Origin: Rikenellaceae bacterium
Lineage (GTDB): Bacteria > Bacteroidota > Bacteroidia > Bacteroidales > UBA932
Direction: 5' to 3'
Length of the DNA: 52,704 nt
NCBI GenBank assembly: GCA_900771005.1
Contig: CAAGMI010000236.1
Location: forward strand, 1 to 52,704
Shown: positions 1 to 10,800 of the stretch, in pieces
Layout: each line of letters opens with the position of its first letter
How positions within the stretch are numbered: the first letter of the stretch is position 1
Program-made: the position numbers and the translations under genes
Notes under the pieces: model-generated
The model's input: only the letters and a program-made list of their open reading frames with translations
Database searches by the model: none
What the model was told of the DNA's origin: nothing

Positions 1-119
1 GGAGGATAAAGCTGACGCTGATTCAGTATATACTAAGGGTGAGACGTACACTAAGTCTCAGGTCAATGGCCTGTACGATGTGTTGCCTCAGTTGTCATCT
101 GGTACAGTTATTGCTCAGA
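1..119. repeat. Terminal direct repeat, left copy (circularisation overlap)
   Basis: These 119 bases are identical to the last 119 bases (52586-52704). The repeat lies inside a tail-fibre reading frame that continues without a break when the two ends are joined. This is what an assembler overlap on a circular or circularly permuted genome looks like. Genuine short terminal repeats of podoviruses usually lie between genes. Confidence 0.95.
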
Positions 120-784
120 TTAAGACACCTGCTGGTACGAAACCGCTGTACGCACCATCTGGTGGTGGCGGTGGCGGCGTTACCATCGAGGAAGTAGACG
201 CTGAGATTGAGGAGTACCTTGAGGACTACTCTACTACAGCTGAAATGAACGCTGCTCTCGAAGATAAAGCAGATATGGACGACGTATATGATAAGCCAGT
301 TGTTGATGCAAAACTCGCAGTTAAAGCTGATGCTGCGACTACATACACCAAGACCCAGGTAGACACCGCACTCGCTGCTAAAGCTAATGCTAGTACTACG
401 TATACAAAGACCGAAGTAAACGCTGCTCTTGCTGAGAAAGCTGATGCTGATGACGTATACTCTAAGTCTGAGGTTAACACTGCATTAAGTACGAAACTTG
501 ATTCGTCCACATACTATGTCTACGTAAACAGCCGTCCGGTTGATACGTACTTGTATATAAACTATCCAGGTATTCCTGAGACAGCTGATGCAGACTTCAC
601 CGTGTACGCTAACTTGAACAATGATCCTACCAAGAACTATGAAGTCACTGTTGTTCTTGATGATCCTGACCTGAAGTTCAAGTCTATAACGTACGATGCA
701 AGTAATACGCGTTACGCTATTACGTTCCCTAAGGAAGTCGCTGGACACGCTTGTCGAGTACACATACAGGAGGTACCATCGTAA
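1..784 (+). CDS. Tail fibre protein, C-terminal part (gene begins at 52173 across the junction)
   Basis: This is the 3' part of a gene that starts at ATG 52173 and crosses the circle junction in frame, giving 398 residues in total. A GTG at 80 is internal and should not be taken as the start. The part here carries a Gly-rich spacer and then at least four short repeats of the form KA-D/N-x3-YTK-x-EV, about 20 residues each, typical of trimeric coiled or fibrous stalks in tail fibres. The last 85 residues form a beta-rich end domain. The stop codon overlaps the next start by one base. Probable role: receptor contact or baseplate decoration; the exact ligand cannot be told. Confidence 0.85.
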   Translation, partial: EDKADADSVYTKGETYTKSQVNGLYDVLPQLSSGTVIAQIKTPAGTKPLYAPSGGGGGGVTIEEVDAEIEEYLEDYSTTAEMNAALEDKADMDDVYDKPVVDAKLAVKADAATTYTKTQVDTALAAKANASTTYTKTEVNAALAEKADADDVYSKSEVNTALSTKLDSSTYYVYVNSRPVDTYLYINYPGIPETADADFTVYANLNNDPTKNYEVTVVLDDPDLKFKSITYDASNTRYAITFPKEVAGHACRVHIQEVPS

Positions 785-2301
785 TGACAATGTTTTATAA
801 CGCTTTTAATAGAGTTGAGGAAGGGGGCGGTAGTACCCCTGACCTGTATGCAACTTTGCACGTTGTGACTAAGTTCCCATCTAATGCAGGTAAGACTGTA
901 GATGTTAGTGCACGTAGGTTTAATGACTCTGAGCATATTATAGCACACGGTACGTTGTCTAGTTCTTCTGACTCTAATGGGCTGTACTCCTGTGACGTTA
1001 TAGTTCCCTGTATTGGCCTGTATTCAGTACGGGTTTCTGGTGAACACAACAATACACTTATTGCTGTAAATGAGCTATATGAAGCTGACGACCAGGAGCC
1101 TATTACTGTTGAAGTTGGTAAGACTTTATATGGAGTTTACGCTCGTACCGGTATGTATAGTGATAACTTATATGTAGATGCTGCTGATCAACTGCTGGAA
1201 ATGGTATACCGTCCTTCACATTCACTTACCACTAAAACGACAACGTTCACAAAGGTAGGTGGTACAGCGTACAAGTACTTTATACCTTCACGTTATCCAT
1301 ATTCCGCAGTTGCAGCTCCAATAAGTATGAATACTGTTGACAGTGCTTCTCGAGAGTATTATAACATACCAGATGACCATAACCGTATAGAAATGTACGC
1401 CTTCAAAGCGCCTAGTCACACAGGAGTTATACGTGCTATCAGTCTTGATTTTGCGTTTACGTCTGTGTATGCGTCTAAAAAAGGCGGTGACTACTATAAG
1501 ATGTTTTGCACATTTCAGAAGGTTAGTTATTACATAAGATTGTACGGTCACGCTACTTCAACCTCTGAAGCCGAGCTCATATGTGAACGTGATTTTACCG
1601 ACGCTGATTGTGTTTTACAGTCTATGCGTGCTACAAGTAGTAATGCTGCGTCTTTAGAGTTCCTTTACCACGTTCCTGCTGCGTTGTACTTTAATAGTGA
1701 CACGGATTATGAGTACTATTATATGATTATATCTCATAATAGCAGTGTACAGGCAACTCTTGGATCAAGTATTAACGATGTACAAATGTATAGCGACCAA
1801 GCTAATATAGTGCCACTGCTTGGCTCTCCTACCAGTGGTGGTGATCCTGCTATAATGAGAAGTACTGGTAGGTTGTACAACCCTGGCGCTATGCTTATGA
1901 AAGGCAGACTCACTACTAGCTCTTTACAGGGTTACGTTCAGAGCAACCCTGGTGCTGCTTTTACTTCGTGTAAACGTGTAAAGCACATTAAGCACATTTC
2001 AGCTAAGGCATACAGGACTGTTAGCGATCCGGCAGAGCTCAAGTTATCTGTTGAAAATGATCTTCCGTCAATACTTGATAGCATATCATCTTCGCAGGCG
2101 TCTAATCCTGTATACACATTTACTGTTGACGCTATAGATACAGATCCTGAAGAAGACGACAACGTCATAGACACAGATGTTGTTTGTGAACCATCCACTG
2201 ATGTGTGCATATATGCAAAGACAAACTTGCTGTCTGCTAGTAACGCTAATATATACCTGCACAGTATGTGTATATCTGGTTACGATTATTTGGAGATGTA
2301 A
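784..2301 (+). CDS. Putative tail/fibre-associated structural protein, 505 aa
   Basis: The start is ATG 784, 10 bases after GGAGG (769-773) and overlapping the previous stop by one base, so it is translationally coupled to the tail fibre. An upstream in-frame start at 751 would read into the fibre gene and lacks a ribosome site. The protein is Ser/Thr/Tyr-rich and looks mostly beta-structured, without membrane segments. I recognise no family. Its place between the fibre and the lysis genes suggests a second fibre, an adhesin tip or a baseplate component. Confidence 0.75.
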   Translation: MTMFYNAFNRVEEGGGSTPDLYATLHVVTKFPSNAGKTVDVSARRFNDSEHIIAHGTLSSSSDSNGLYSCDVIVPCIGLYSVRVSGEHNNTLIAVNELYEADDQEPITVEVGKTLYGVYARTGMYSDNLYVDAADQLLEMVYRPSHSLTTKTTTFTKVGGTAYKYFIPSRYPYSAVAAPISMNTVDSASREYYNIPDDHNRIEMYAFKAPSHTGVIRAISLDFAFTSVYASKKGGDYYKMFCTFQKVSYYIRLYGHATSTSEAELICERDFTDADCVLQSMRATSSNAASLEFLYHVPAALYFNSDTDYEYYYMIISHNSSVQATLGSSINDVQMYSDQANIVPLLGSPTSGGDPAIMRSTGRLYNPGAMLMKGRLTTSSLQGYVQSNPGAAFTSCKRVKHIKHISAKAYRTVSDPAELKLSVENDLPSILDSISSSQASNPVYTFTVDAIDTDPEEDDNVIDTDVVCEPSTDVCIYAKTNLLSASNANIYLHSMCISGYDYLEM

Positions 2302-2303
2302 CA

Positions 2304-2319
2304 CGCAGTAATTTCTGAG
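2304..2319 (-). repeat. Dispersed bipartite motif YAG-N5-ACTGCG, intergenic copy
   Basis: This copy reads CTCAGAAATTACTGCG on the minus strand. About 25 related copies occur around the genome. Plus-strand copies start at 5630, 8249, 15962, 17223, 17663, 20614, 20945, 23009, 25691, 27943, 29906, 32324, 35982, 41588, 43808, 46552 and 52535. Minus-strand copies start at 22889, 25814, 27787, 29101, 31988, 37957, 41437 and 47602. Weaker copies lie near 10662 and 13919. They fall in different reading frames and both orientations to the genes, so they are unlikely to be a protein motif. The function is unknown. Confidence 0.8.
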
Positions 2320-2343
2320 GAGTGGTTGACTCTGCTCCTCAGA
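2314..2343 (+). terminator. Intergenic hairpin after the tail genes
   Basis: TCTGAGGAG (2314-2322) can pair perfectly with CTCCTCAGA (2335-2343) around a 12-base loop. There is no T-run after it, so it is a weak terminator at best. It may be an mRNA stability or processing hairpin between the tail and lysis genes. The left arm overlaps the dispersed motif copy. Confidence 0.4.
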
Positions 2344-2386
2344 TGTTCTATACTACGTTTATAAGTAAACTGAAAGGAGTATAGTT

Positions 2387-2743
2387 ATGTTTACTGACGT
2401 ATTCGCAAAGACCTTAGCAGCTGTCTTGTCTGCTGCAATACTAGGTGTTTCAGGAACTGTTATTGCGTTTCTCAAAGCTCGTCTGAAGATGTACAAGGCG
2501 AGGGAGGCAGAAGAGAAACAGGAGATGCAGTTAATACGCAGTGCCCTGCAGTGCTTGTTACACAACCAACTGTTTTCAGAGGCCAAACGTTATGTAGTCC
2601 TCGGGTACATCCCATCGGATGACGCAGAGGAAATTACACGCAGTGTAGATCAGGTATACCACGCGTACAGAGGTTTAGGTGGAAATGGTACAGGAGAGGA
2701 GTTGTATGAGCGCTTTAAGAAGTTGCCTTGGAAAGACAAGTAA
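2387..2743 (+). CDS. Holin-like/LGGNG-type small membrane-anchored protein, 118 aa
   Basis: The start is ATG 2387 after AAAGGAG. One N-terminal transmembrane segment (about residues 8-28) is followed by a basic, coiled-coil-like stretch. The C-terminal domain ends with an LGGNG-containing motif and a nearby LP. This layout is common in small Firmicute-phage proteins found beside holins and endolysins. It is the first gene of the lysis cassette. A holin or holin-assisting role is inferred from context and layout. Confidence 0.6.
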   Translation: MFTDVFAKTLAAVLSAAILGVSGTVIAFLKARLKMYKAREAEEKQEMQLIRSALQCLLHNQLFSEAKRYVVLGYIPSDDAEEITRSVDQVYHAYRGLGGNGTGEELYERFKKLPWKDK

Positions 2744-2987
2744 TCAAGGCTGGACAAATCAACTATACGTTATAAACTTCACTCTTACTTGGGTGTTTGT
2801 GCTAGTGTGCTTAATACTCACCGTGTTCAGTGGAATGCTGGGTATGGATCTGCAGTTCACAACTGCTGCCGTACCGTGTGCATTTGCTGAGCTCGGTGTG
2901 CACACAGCGTGCATCGTGCGTAAGACTGAGAAGGAAAACGTAACACACATCACACTAGGTAAGGAGGTGAATGAACCGTGTCCATAG
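2706..2987 (+). CDS. Small membrane protein of the lysis cassette, 93 aa
   Basis: I choose ATG 2706, preceded by GGAGAGGAG, over the in-frame 2679 codon. The gene then overlaps the previous one by 38 bases in another frame. It has one clear hydrophobic helix (about residues 24-45) and a second weaker hydrophobic stretch around 50-70, then a charged tail. It overlaps the following holin gene by 10 bases. Candidate holin partner, antiholin or spanin-like factor; no family is recognised. Confidence 0.55.
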   Translation: MSALRSCLGKTSNQGWTNQLYVINFTLTWVFVLVCLILTVFSGMLGMDLQFTTAAVPCAFAELGVHTACIVRKTEKENVTHITLGKEVNEPCP

Positions 2988-3289
2988 CAGTATTGTTAGT
3001 TATAATCCCTATTGCTTGTGCACTATCCTGTAGCATTACTGAAATCACTAAAGCGGTGTTTAATTCCTTAGGTGTTAAGGTTGCTTGTAACATACAGGCC
3101 CTTATATCCTCAGTAGTTACTGCGTTCATCGTAGTGCTCGCTTTAGGTGGTACTCTAGGATTTGTTAGTGCTATAGATTTTATAGTATATGGCATAAGCA
3201 CCGCATTTATTATTTGGATTGGTTCTATGGTTGGCTATGATAAGATATTGCAGCTTATCAACCAGATAAAGAACATCAAGGAGGCTTAA
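2978..3289 (+). CDS. Putative holin, 103 aa
   Basis: The start is GTG 2978, seven bases after AAGGAGGTGA. There are about three hydrophobic helices (residues 2-20, 38-60 and 63-85) and a short charged C-terminus, as in small phage holins. It sits directly before the endolysin with a one-base gap. A holin forms the membrane lesion that lets the endolysin reach the cell wall. Assignment rests on topology and position. Confidence 0.7.
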   Translation: MSIAVLLVIIPIACALSCSITEITKAVFNSLGVKVACNIQALISSVVTAFIVVLALGGTLGFVSAIDFIVYGISTAFIIWIGSMVGYDKILQLINQIKNIKEA

Positions 3290-3290
3290 T

Positions 3291-4001
3291 ATGGATCGCA
3301 GGAAGCAGGAGGTCTGTGCAGTTCTTAACGGCTGGGTAGGCCTTAAAGAGAGTGATGGCTCTCATATGCAGATTGTTAATATCTACAACAGCTATATGCC
3401 TGGGTACGATCTTAAGATCACCGACGCTTGGTGTGCAGCTACAGCTAGTGCAGCGTACATTCAGGCCGGATGTCCTGACATATTCCCACTGGAGTGTTCG
3501 TGCAATCGTATGATTGCTAAAGCTCAGCTTATGGGTATATGGGAAGAGGATGACTCTTATGTGCCAGAGCCTGGTGATGCTATCTTCTATGACTGGCAGG
3601 ATAACGGCGTTGGAGACTGTACAGGAACTTCTGAGCACGTTGGTATCGTGACTGGTGTCACATCACAGATTATTACAGTAGTAGAGGGTAACAAGAGTGA
3701 TGCCGTAGGAATTCGCAGAATAGCTGTAAATTCAAAGTTTATACGTGGGTACGCTTGTCCATTGCGTAACGAGCGAAAAGCCCAGGAAAAGGCTGTGGTG
3801 ACCTCAGGCGAGTTCTATCCAGCATACACTGGCCCAGCTTGTATTTTGACGGAGGCATTGAAGCGTTGTGGTGAAGAAGATACATCTCTCAAGCACCGTA
3901 AAGCGATTGGTGCAGCTAATGGCATTGCAGGTATTGGTACTGTTACTGGAAACAAGACTATGTACAATATGCTTAAAGCTGGCACATTGAGGAGGTGCTA
4001 A
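3291..4001 (+). CDS. Endolysin, CHAP/NlpC-P60-like cysteine peptidase with wall-binding tail
   Basis: The 236-residue protein carries a papain-like hydrolase core. Candidate catalytic residues are Cys48 (in DAWCAAT), His116 (in SEHVGIV) and Asn134 (in EGN). A PGD-hydrophobic segment just before the His is typical of the CHAP and NlpC/P60 families, which cut peptidoglycan stem peptides or cross-bridges. Residues from about 185 on form a separate domain, likely a cell-wall binding module. ATG 3291 follows AAGGAGG. The position next to the holins supports host lysis. Exact cleavage specificity is unknown. Confidence 0.85.
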   Translation: MDRRKQEVCAVLNGWVGLKESDGSHMQIVNIYNSYMPGYDLKITDAWCAATASAAYIQAGCPDIFPLECSCNRMIAKAQLMGIWEEDDSYVPEPGDAIFYDWQDNGVGDCTGTSEHVGIVTGVTSQIITVVEGNKSDAVGIRRIAVNSKFIRGYACPLRNERKAQEKAVVTSGEFYPAYTGPACILTEALKRCGEEDTSLKHRKAIGAANGIAGIGTVTGNKTMYNMLKAGTLRRC

Positions 4002-4855
4002 TGGCTAACAGTTTAGAGAAAGTTACTGGTGCTCAAACCGCCAGTAACGCTAACAACATAGGCTCTACTTTAAGTGAGTTCAATGACGTAGCATTATCTC
4101 AGCTTCTTGGTGCGTACTTACAGAACCAGGGCCAGATGGCACAGCCTGACTATACTGGTTTAACAAACGCTGCACTTATGGATATTCCTACAATGCAGCA
4201 GGCGTTAGGTACACAAATTACTTACGATCGTAACGCTATTGAGAAGTTATATACTGATGCTACTAAAGAAGCGTACGGTATGGAGCGTGAGTCTGGTGCT
4301 GAGAACAAGTACTTCCGTGCACTTGCAGCATCTAGCTCTGAAGCGCAGAAAGCTATGGCAGACTCGTACAATAAGGCTGCGGCCCAGGGTGCTGCTCAGG
4401 GAATGACTGCTGCTAATCAGCTTAGTTCAATTCTTGGTATATCACAGCAGGCCCAGGAGCAGGCACAGCAGATGGCCATAGATAGACAGTCTCTCGTTAA
4501 GGAATATGCACAGCAGTTAATGACTGACAAGGTTAATGCTCTGAAATATTCTAATGACACACAATCAGCACTTGCACAAAACGCAAGACAGTTGTATAAT
4601 GATAGCATACAAGCGAAAACCGCAGAGCTTGCTTACAACCAGGCTATCAACACTGACCGTGCTGGTTATATGGCTAATAAGGACACTGTTCTTGGCAACT
4701 TACTTGGCAACCTTGGAACTGCTGCAAGCAATGCGTATGCAAATAATACTACCTCCTTGGCAAGTATTCAGAACGCTATCGCTCAGGCTGAAGCAACCAA
4801 GAATCAGAAACTTACCTACGGAGGAGATTACACAGTACATAATCTTAATTCGTAG
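4001..4855 (+). CDS. Internal virion/ejection protein, 284 aa
   Basis: ATG 4001 overlaps the endolysin stop by one base (TAATG) and follows GGAGG. The protein is almost entirely helical, rich in Ala, Gln and Asn, without Cys, and includes a long QAQEQAQQ-type helix around residues 145-165. Small Ala/Gln-rich helical proteins directly upstream of a giant virion protein are typical of the podovirus ejection apparatus (compare T7 gp14 to gp16). The family assignment is inferred from composition and position. Confidence 0.6.
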   Translation: MANSLEKVTGAQTASNANNIGSTLSEFNDVALSQLLGAYLQNQGQMAQPDYTGLTNAALMDIPTMQQALGTQITYDRNAIEKLYTDATKEAYGMERESGAENKYFRALAASSSEAQKAMADSYNKAAAQGAAQGMTAANQLSSILGISQQAQEQAQQMAIDRQSLVKEYAQQLMTDKVNALKYSNDTQSALAQNARQLYNDSIQAKTAELAYNQAINTDRAGYMANKDTVLGNLLGNLGTAASNAYANNTTSLASIQNAIAQAEATKNQKLTYGGDYTVHNLNS

Positions 4856-4865
4856 GAGGGTATAT

Positions 4866-7800
4866 ATGGCTAAAGTCCATAGTTCAATCGAAGATTTTTT
4901 GAGGGCACTTAACAGGTGCCCTCTTGTCGTGCCTATATCTGCGGGCAACTCCGGCCGTAATGGTATGCCATCTAACGTTAAGCCTAAAGAGAACAAAGTC
5001 TCAGGTAAGGATAGCATTGCATCAAAGCCAAGTAATCCTGCGCCATATAGTCCACCATCTAATTCTAGTTCTAGTTCTAGTTCTAGTTCTAGCTCTAGTT
5101 CTAGTTCTTCAAGTAAGAAGAAAAGTAGTTCTAGTTCCTCGTCATCTTCTTCTTCCGCAGCAGCCACAGCAGCCGCTAAGAAAGCTGCAGAAGAAGCTGC
5201 ACGTAAGGAAGCTGAGAGACAGGCTCGTATAGCAGAACAGAACGCAAGAGCTAAGGCAGTAGCGGACGCAACTGCTAAGGCTAATGCTGAACGTGCGTTG
5301 CAGGCACAGAGAGCCGCTGCAGAACAGGCAGCAAGGTTACAGGAGCAGCAGGCTAAAATAGCTGCAAATCAGCAGCAGATAGCTAAGCAGCAAGCACAGC
5401 AAAAAGCACAGGATCTTATACAGCAGCAGAAAGTTGCAGCGGCTAAAGCAGCAGCTGCTGCCGAGGCAGAACGTAAACGTAAACAAGAACAGGCAGCAGC
5501 CCAGGCATCTAGGTCTGGTATGAATGGTATGCCATCAAATGTTACACAGCACGTAACCAACCTTGAGTCTGGTAAAGACACAACTGCTTCGTCAAGCTCA
5601 GAGTCTGCTACAGCTGGTAACTACAGCCCTTCAGGAAAGACTGCGACTCACTATACTGGTAGCTCTGATACTGGTGGTTATTATGCTGCGCAGCAGGCTA
5701 AGGTTAAGGCTGGTATTGAAGATAGTAATGGCAAACGTCTTGTTATTAACTACCAAGATTATGAAATGTACGAGCAGGCCCTTCTTAATATTATACGTAA
5801 TATGGGTCTGGACAAAATAAACAGTCAGCCACACGATGACGATTTTATGAAGAGACTTCAGGATGCTGAGAAGCGTGCGTACAAGATTGCATTCGGTGAT
5901 CGTACCGTACTTCCTAAAGAGGTGCAGGACGCTATATATCAAACTTCTGAAGATCTTAAAGCAGCTGCAGCCGCTATTGCTGAGCGCAGGGCGTCTGCAG
6001 ACGCTGACTACAACACACAGAAAGTGCTCACATCTAACGTACAGCTTGCACGTGCTAACACTAAGCTCAACTACGTTAAGGACGCTATCAAGTTACCACC
6101 TCCTGAACAGGCTTGGTACTGGCAGGACGGCGTTAAGGAGACAGGCTTAAACGTATACCAGCTGCGCGCACAGTGCGTAGATCATAACTGTACCGTCGAT
6201 GAGTATGTTGCAAATCGAGCACTTCTCGATGCGCATCCAGGTTGGGATCTTAAAGAATTAAGATACTTCTCGTTTACCACTATGAACGCAGACACTGCAG
6301 GTGCACTACTTGCTAATGATCTTAACTACGTACAGATTTGTGTTGTACCTGGCGACGATGGTCAGCACACTATGTCAAGTGGTCACTTGGCTATTGGTCA
6401 AGAGTTTCTTGGTACAGACTACACTGGCGTTGCGTATATGAATATTGTCACTGGTGAGATTATTCGTGTCAAGAACGCTGATGACAAACCAGAATGGTAC
6501 AAACAGCAGGAGCGTAAGGCTAAGGCTAATGAGGCTCTTGCTACGTACTACATCAATAAAGGTGAGAGACTTTCAAATCAGGCACACGAGCTTGTTAAGT
6601 ATACTGATATTGAAGACGCTTTCATTCGTGCTATGAAGAATAACGGACGTTCTGCATCTGAGATTGAACAGTTACTGGATGTACCTAAGCAGTTGTATGA
6701 ATGGTCTGAAGCCCAGTACAACGATCTTATTCAGCAGGCCAATGAGGCGTTCGCTAAAGCTCAGGAGTATGATGCTATACGTATTGCTGCAGAGGACGCA
6801 GTAAAGTCTGAGAAATCACATTATGCCTCAGACAGCTGGCAGGCGCACGAGCAGGAAGTGTACACCAATATGATTGAGTACTCTGCTCAGATTGATTCTG
6901 CTGCACGTGCACTCGAGGACTCTATGAACGCTATCTCGGAATCAGACAGTATCGCAGATATTGTACGTGGTTTACTTGTACGTACTAAAGCAAACAACGT
7001 AGCGTCTGTCTCTGAGGCATTCTCTCCTAAGGCACGTATAGCACGTGCACTTGATGACGTTGAGTGGCTTGCTAAATCGTTTGGTGAGTACTGGAAGAAC
7101 AGTGCATTCAGTGGTGTTGCTACAGTCCTTGAGCAGACTAAAGCAGACAAGGAAGAGTACTACACCTTACGTAACGAACTGTTCAAAGCTGGACGTATAG
7201 AAGACTCTGCTGCTGTTCAGTACAATTCAAAGTTCTGGAACTACGCTATTGCGTACGTGGCTACTCCACTACTCAAGAGTCTTTCAGAAGATTTAGACGC
7301 TGTACTTAATGCTACTACCAAGCCAGTCGTACTTGGTGATTTAGCGTACGAGAACTACAACGTTCTTACAGATAACGCGTATACCCGCTACCTCCGTGAG
7401 CAGTGCGGCTCTAATCCTACTAGATGGGAAGTAACCAAGGCTACTTGGAGATATTTGAATAACGCAGATGGCCAGGGCCACGGTGGTTATGTTGACACTT
7501 ATCAGGATGCTATGTCTCGTGGTCAGCAGTCTATGTACACTGAAGGTCAGGCTATGATGGTTGACCTTGTGGTTGACCTAATAATTGATCCTCTTAACTG
7601 GGTTAGCTTTGGTGCTGACAGTGCTGCTAGTAGCTTAACTGACGCTCTTGCAAAGAACACCGATGACGTTATCAGAAAGGTCTCTGCTGACTTAGGTATA
7701 AAACTTTCTGATGATGAGGCTAAGGCTATTATTGCCTCTGTACGTAAAGGTGCTAAGCGTGCAATAAAAGATCAAGGCCTTGACGGTGCAGTTGAGCAGA

Positions 7801-10800
7801 TCACTAAAATTGTACGTGAGTCTCTGGACAGCAGAATAGTAAGTACCCTTGCTGATGTTACTGGAGGCGCAGCTGCGCACGAGTCAAAGTTAATCCTCAA
7901 AGAAGCAGCTAGCACAGTTGCTGACGGTATTAAGTGGGACGGCAAGTTCGCTGATGCTGTTAACAACGCACTCAACTTATCTATGCGTGATTTGCGTGCA
8001 GCTAATACAGCTGAGGCTCGTGCATTTAAGACAGCTAGTACAGTTATTGACCTTAACAGAAACCTCGACCAGATGCAGGCTGTTATAACTAAACTTAACT
8101 TTGCAGGAGTTGTTTACCCTGTAAAGGCTTTAAGCAAAACAATCAAGTACACCAGAGAGGTTCTCAAGACTGGTGACTTTGTGACAGGTACGCTGCTCAA
8201 CAGTACATTCTGTAAGATACTTGCTAACTTCAAGCCAGCTAAGACATCTTCAGAAATTACTGCGATGATTAAGAGCTTCGATGACGAACTTAAGCTCCTC
8301 CCTAAAGAGGAGAGCTTAGCTGAGCAGATAGTTGTAGACCTCGTAGAAGACAGCTACAACTGCATCGTACACGACTTCCAGGAAAGACTTGAAGGTGTGT
8401 TCAAGGCAGAGCGTGAGTTTATATCTGGAGTACCTACCACATCTGATGAGTTTGTCAACACTATACTTAAGAACTATGATAACGCTGAACTCCTTTCTCT
8501 CGCTGATGAGTTAGAAGAAGCTATCCGTGACTGTCCTGTTGACAAGTACAAGAAACAGTTGAACGATATGCGTAACCGCGTTATTAAGCAGGCTGCTGAA
8601 AGAGACGGTAGAGTGCTTGACCTCATCACTAAGGAGGTTGAGAAAGTTAAGCGTGCATCTTCACAGATCACTAACTTCTTTGAGCACGAAGACAAGATCT
8701 CTCAGAAGTACGGTGTGTACGTCACAGGCTTTGATGATGCTGGTAAACCTATCACAACAACAATCAAAGATGGTGATGTTATTCCTAAGGGTGCTGCATT
8801 GCAGCACACCTACACTAAAGACGATTACTATATCAAAGGCTGGAACTATACTGACAAACAGCAGGCTGGTGCAGATGCACAGAAGATGTTTGAAGAGCAG
8901 TTAAAGGACTCTGATATACTTAATGCTGAAGCGTGTTTTGATTACTACAACAGAACTACAGAGGCAATTAAGACACGTATTGAAAAAGGTCGTGCATTTG
9001 GACGTAGTAACGTTGAGTTAGGTACTGCTGCACAGGTACAGCGTGAGAGGGCTATATCAGAAGTAAAAGACATTATAGATAACTTTAACCAGTTATCTGC
9101 TAAACTTGAGACTATGAATAAGCAACTCTCTGAAGGCGTACGTCGTGCAGACATTACCAAGGAGTTGCACGATGCACGTAATGATATTGACTACATTATG
9201 AAGTTTGTCAATACTAAGTCTAAGAGCATTAAGGGTATGCTTGATAGTGTTTCTAATACTGGTATGTCTCCAGAAGCTAATCAGCTCACACGCGCTATTG
9301 ACAGAGCTAGTGATATGACAGCACAGTCATTCAGAGACCTTAAGAGTACACTCAATCACGTATCTACCGCAGACAATGTTGAAGAGCTCGCACAGGCTAG
9401 AGCACTTGTAGATAAGCTCGATGTTATGCGCTCACATATCAATAAGCAGAGCAGGCGTGTTGGTAATAAGTGGAACACTAAGGCTCATCCTGAAACCAAC
9501 AAGGCTTGGGGCGCTTATCGTGAAGCACTTCTACGTGGAGCTAACAAAGACGAACTTGATGCGTGCAGGTCTCGTATTCTTGCAGCACAGGACCTTGATA
9601 AAGCTACCAACTCTAAAGATCGTGTTAAAGCAATAGCTGAACGATTAAAGGAGTCTGGTGTCGTTCAGGGTTCAGTGTACGGTCGTATGACTGTTGGTGA
9701 CGTAACATATGACGTAGTATACACAGGAAAGGCTGATAGGTTTATCTTAGCTGATCCTGCGTTATCAGGTGAGATTAAGAGCTGGACTTACAGTGATCTC
9801 TGGAATCATTACGGTAGAGACTTTGGCCCTAATACTTTAGACCCTTCTGTACAGGATAGGTACGCTAAAGAACTTATGGACAATCCTAATGAATACGCAC
9901 GGTTTGGCGCTGAACGTTTTATGACATTTGAACCTACTGTTAAGCTCGTACCAGTTGAAGGTGACGAAATTATATGGCGTTACATTGACCAGTACAACAA
10001 GGTTATGGACAACTACAAGGTTATGTACAATGAAACACTTGATAGTCTCCGTGAGTCTATTAAGTCACTTGGTTGGAAGAAAGCAGGTTTCAAGTCTCGT
10101 GAGACCATTGAGATGTACAACACTTACCAGCTTATGCGTGAGGCAATTAGGAACGCTACACGCCAGCTCGACTCTGTAGAGAATAAAATCTTCAGCAAGT
10201 TGCAGCCACTTAACAAGACTCTTACTGAAGCGTCACAGTCGTTTTTTAACCTTGCACTCATCACAAACATTATGGAGTCCAAGGTGACAAACCTCCACGT
10301 ATGGGAAGACCTTGAGTACTTAAGCAAGGCATACGATGATATACGCCAGGCTTGGAATATAGAACTTGTAGGCTACGGTGGAAAGTCACAGAGTAAAGCA
10401 CACGCTAACTTCTTCAGTGCGTTCAGCAGATCTGCTATAAATCCTAAGGGCGAGAAGAGAGTTATGCTTGACTCAACATACGTGCTTTGCCAGAAGTTAA
10501 AGAATGGTTACATACCTACTATGGATGCACTCGTAGCCACACTTACTGAAGCTAGACAGGACTTGTTCAATAGACTTGTTGGACACACTCCACTTGACAG
10601 CTTCCACCTCTACGACAACAAGTTGCTACAGCAGGTAGGCCCTGTTAAGAGAGCCACTGTATCAGACTTTACTGCTGCCGTTACATCGCAGTTAGGACTG
10701 AGTAATGGTGATGATGCTCGTGCTATTGTCAACAGGGTGCTAACTGAGCACGCAGACGATATTGACTTTGAGAGTGCACAGACAGTGTACAGATTCGCTA

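Noticed and set aside
1..119. Genuine short terminal repeat of a linear genome
   Set aside because: It lies inside a continuous gene, and 119 bases is a common assembler overlap length; circular closure explains it better.
4700..5167. Minus-strand acidic Leu/Glu-repeat protein
   Set aside because: It is the antisense reading of the Ser/Ala repeat of the giant gene.
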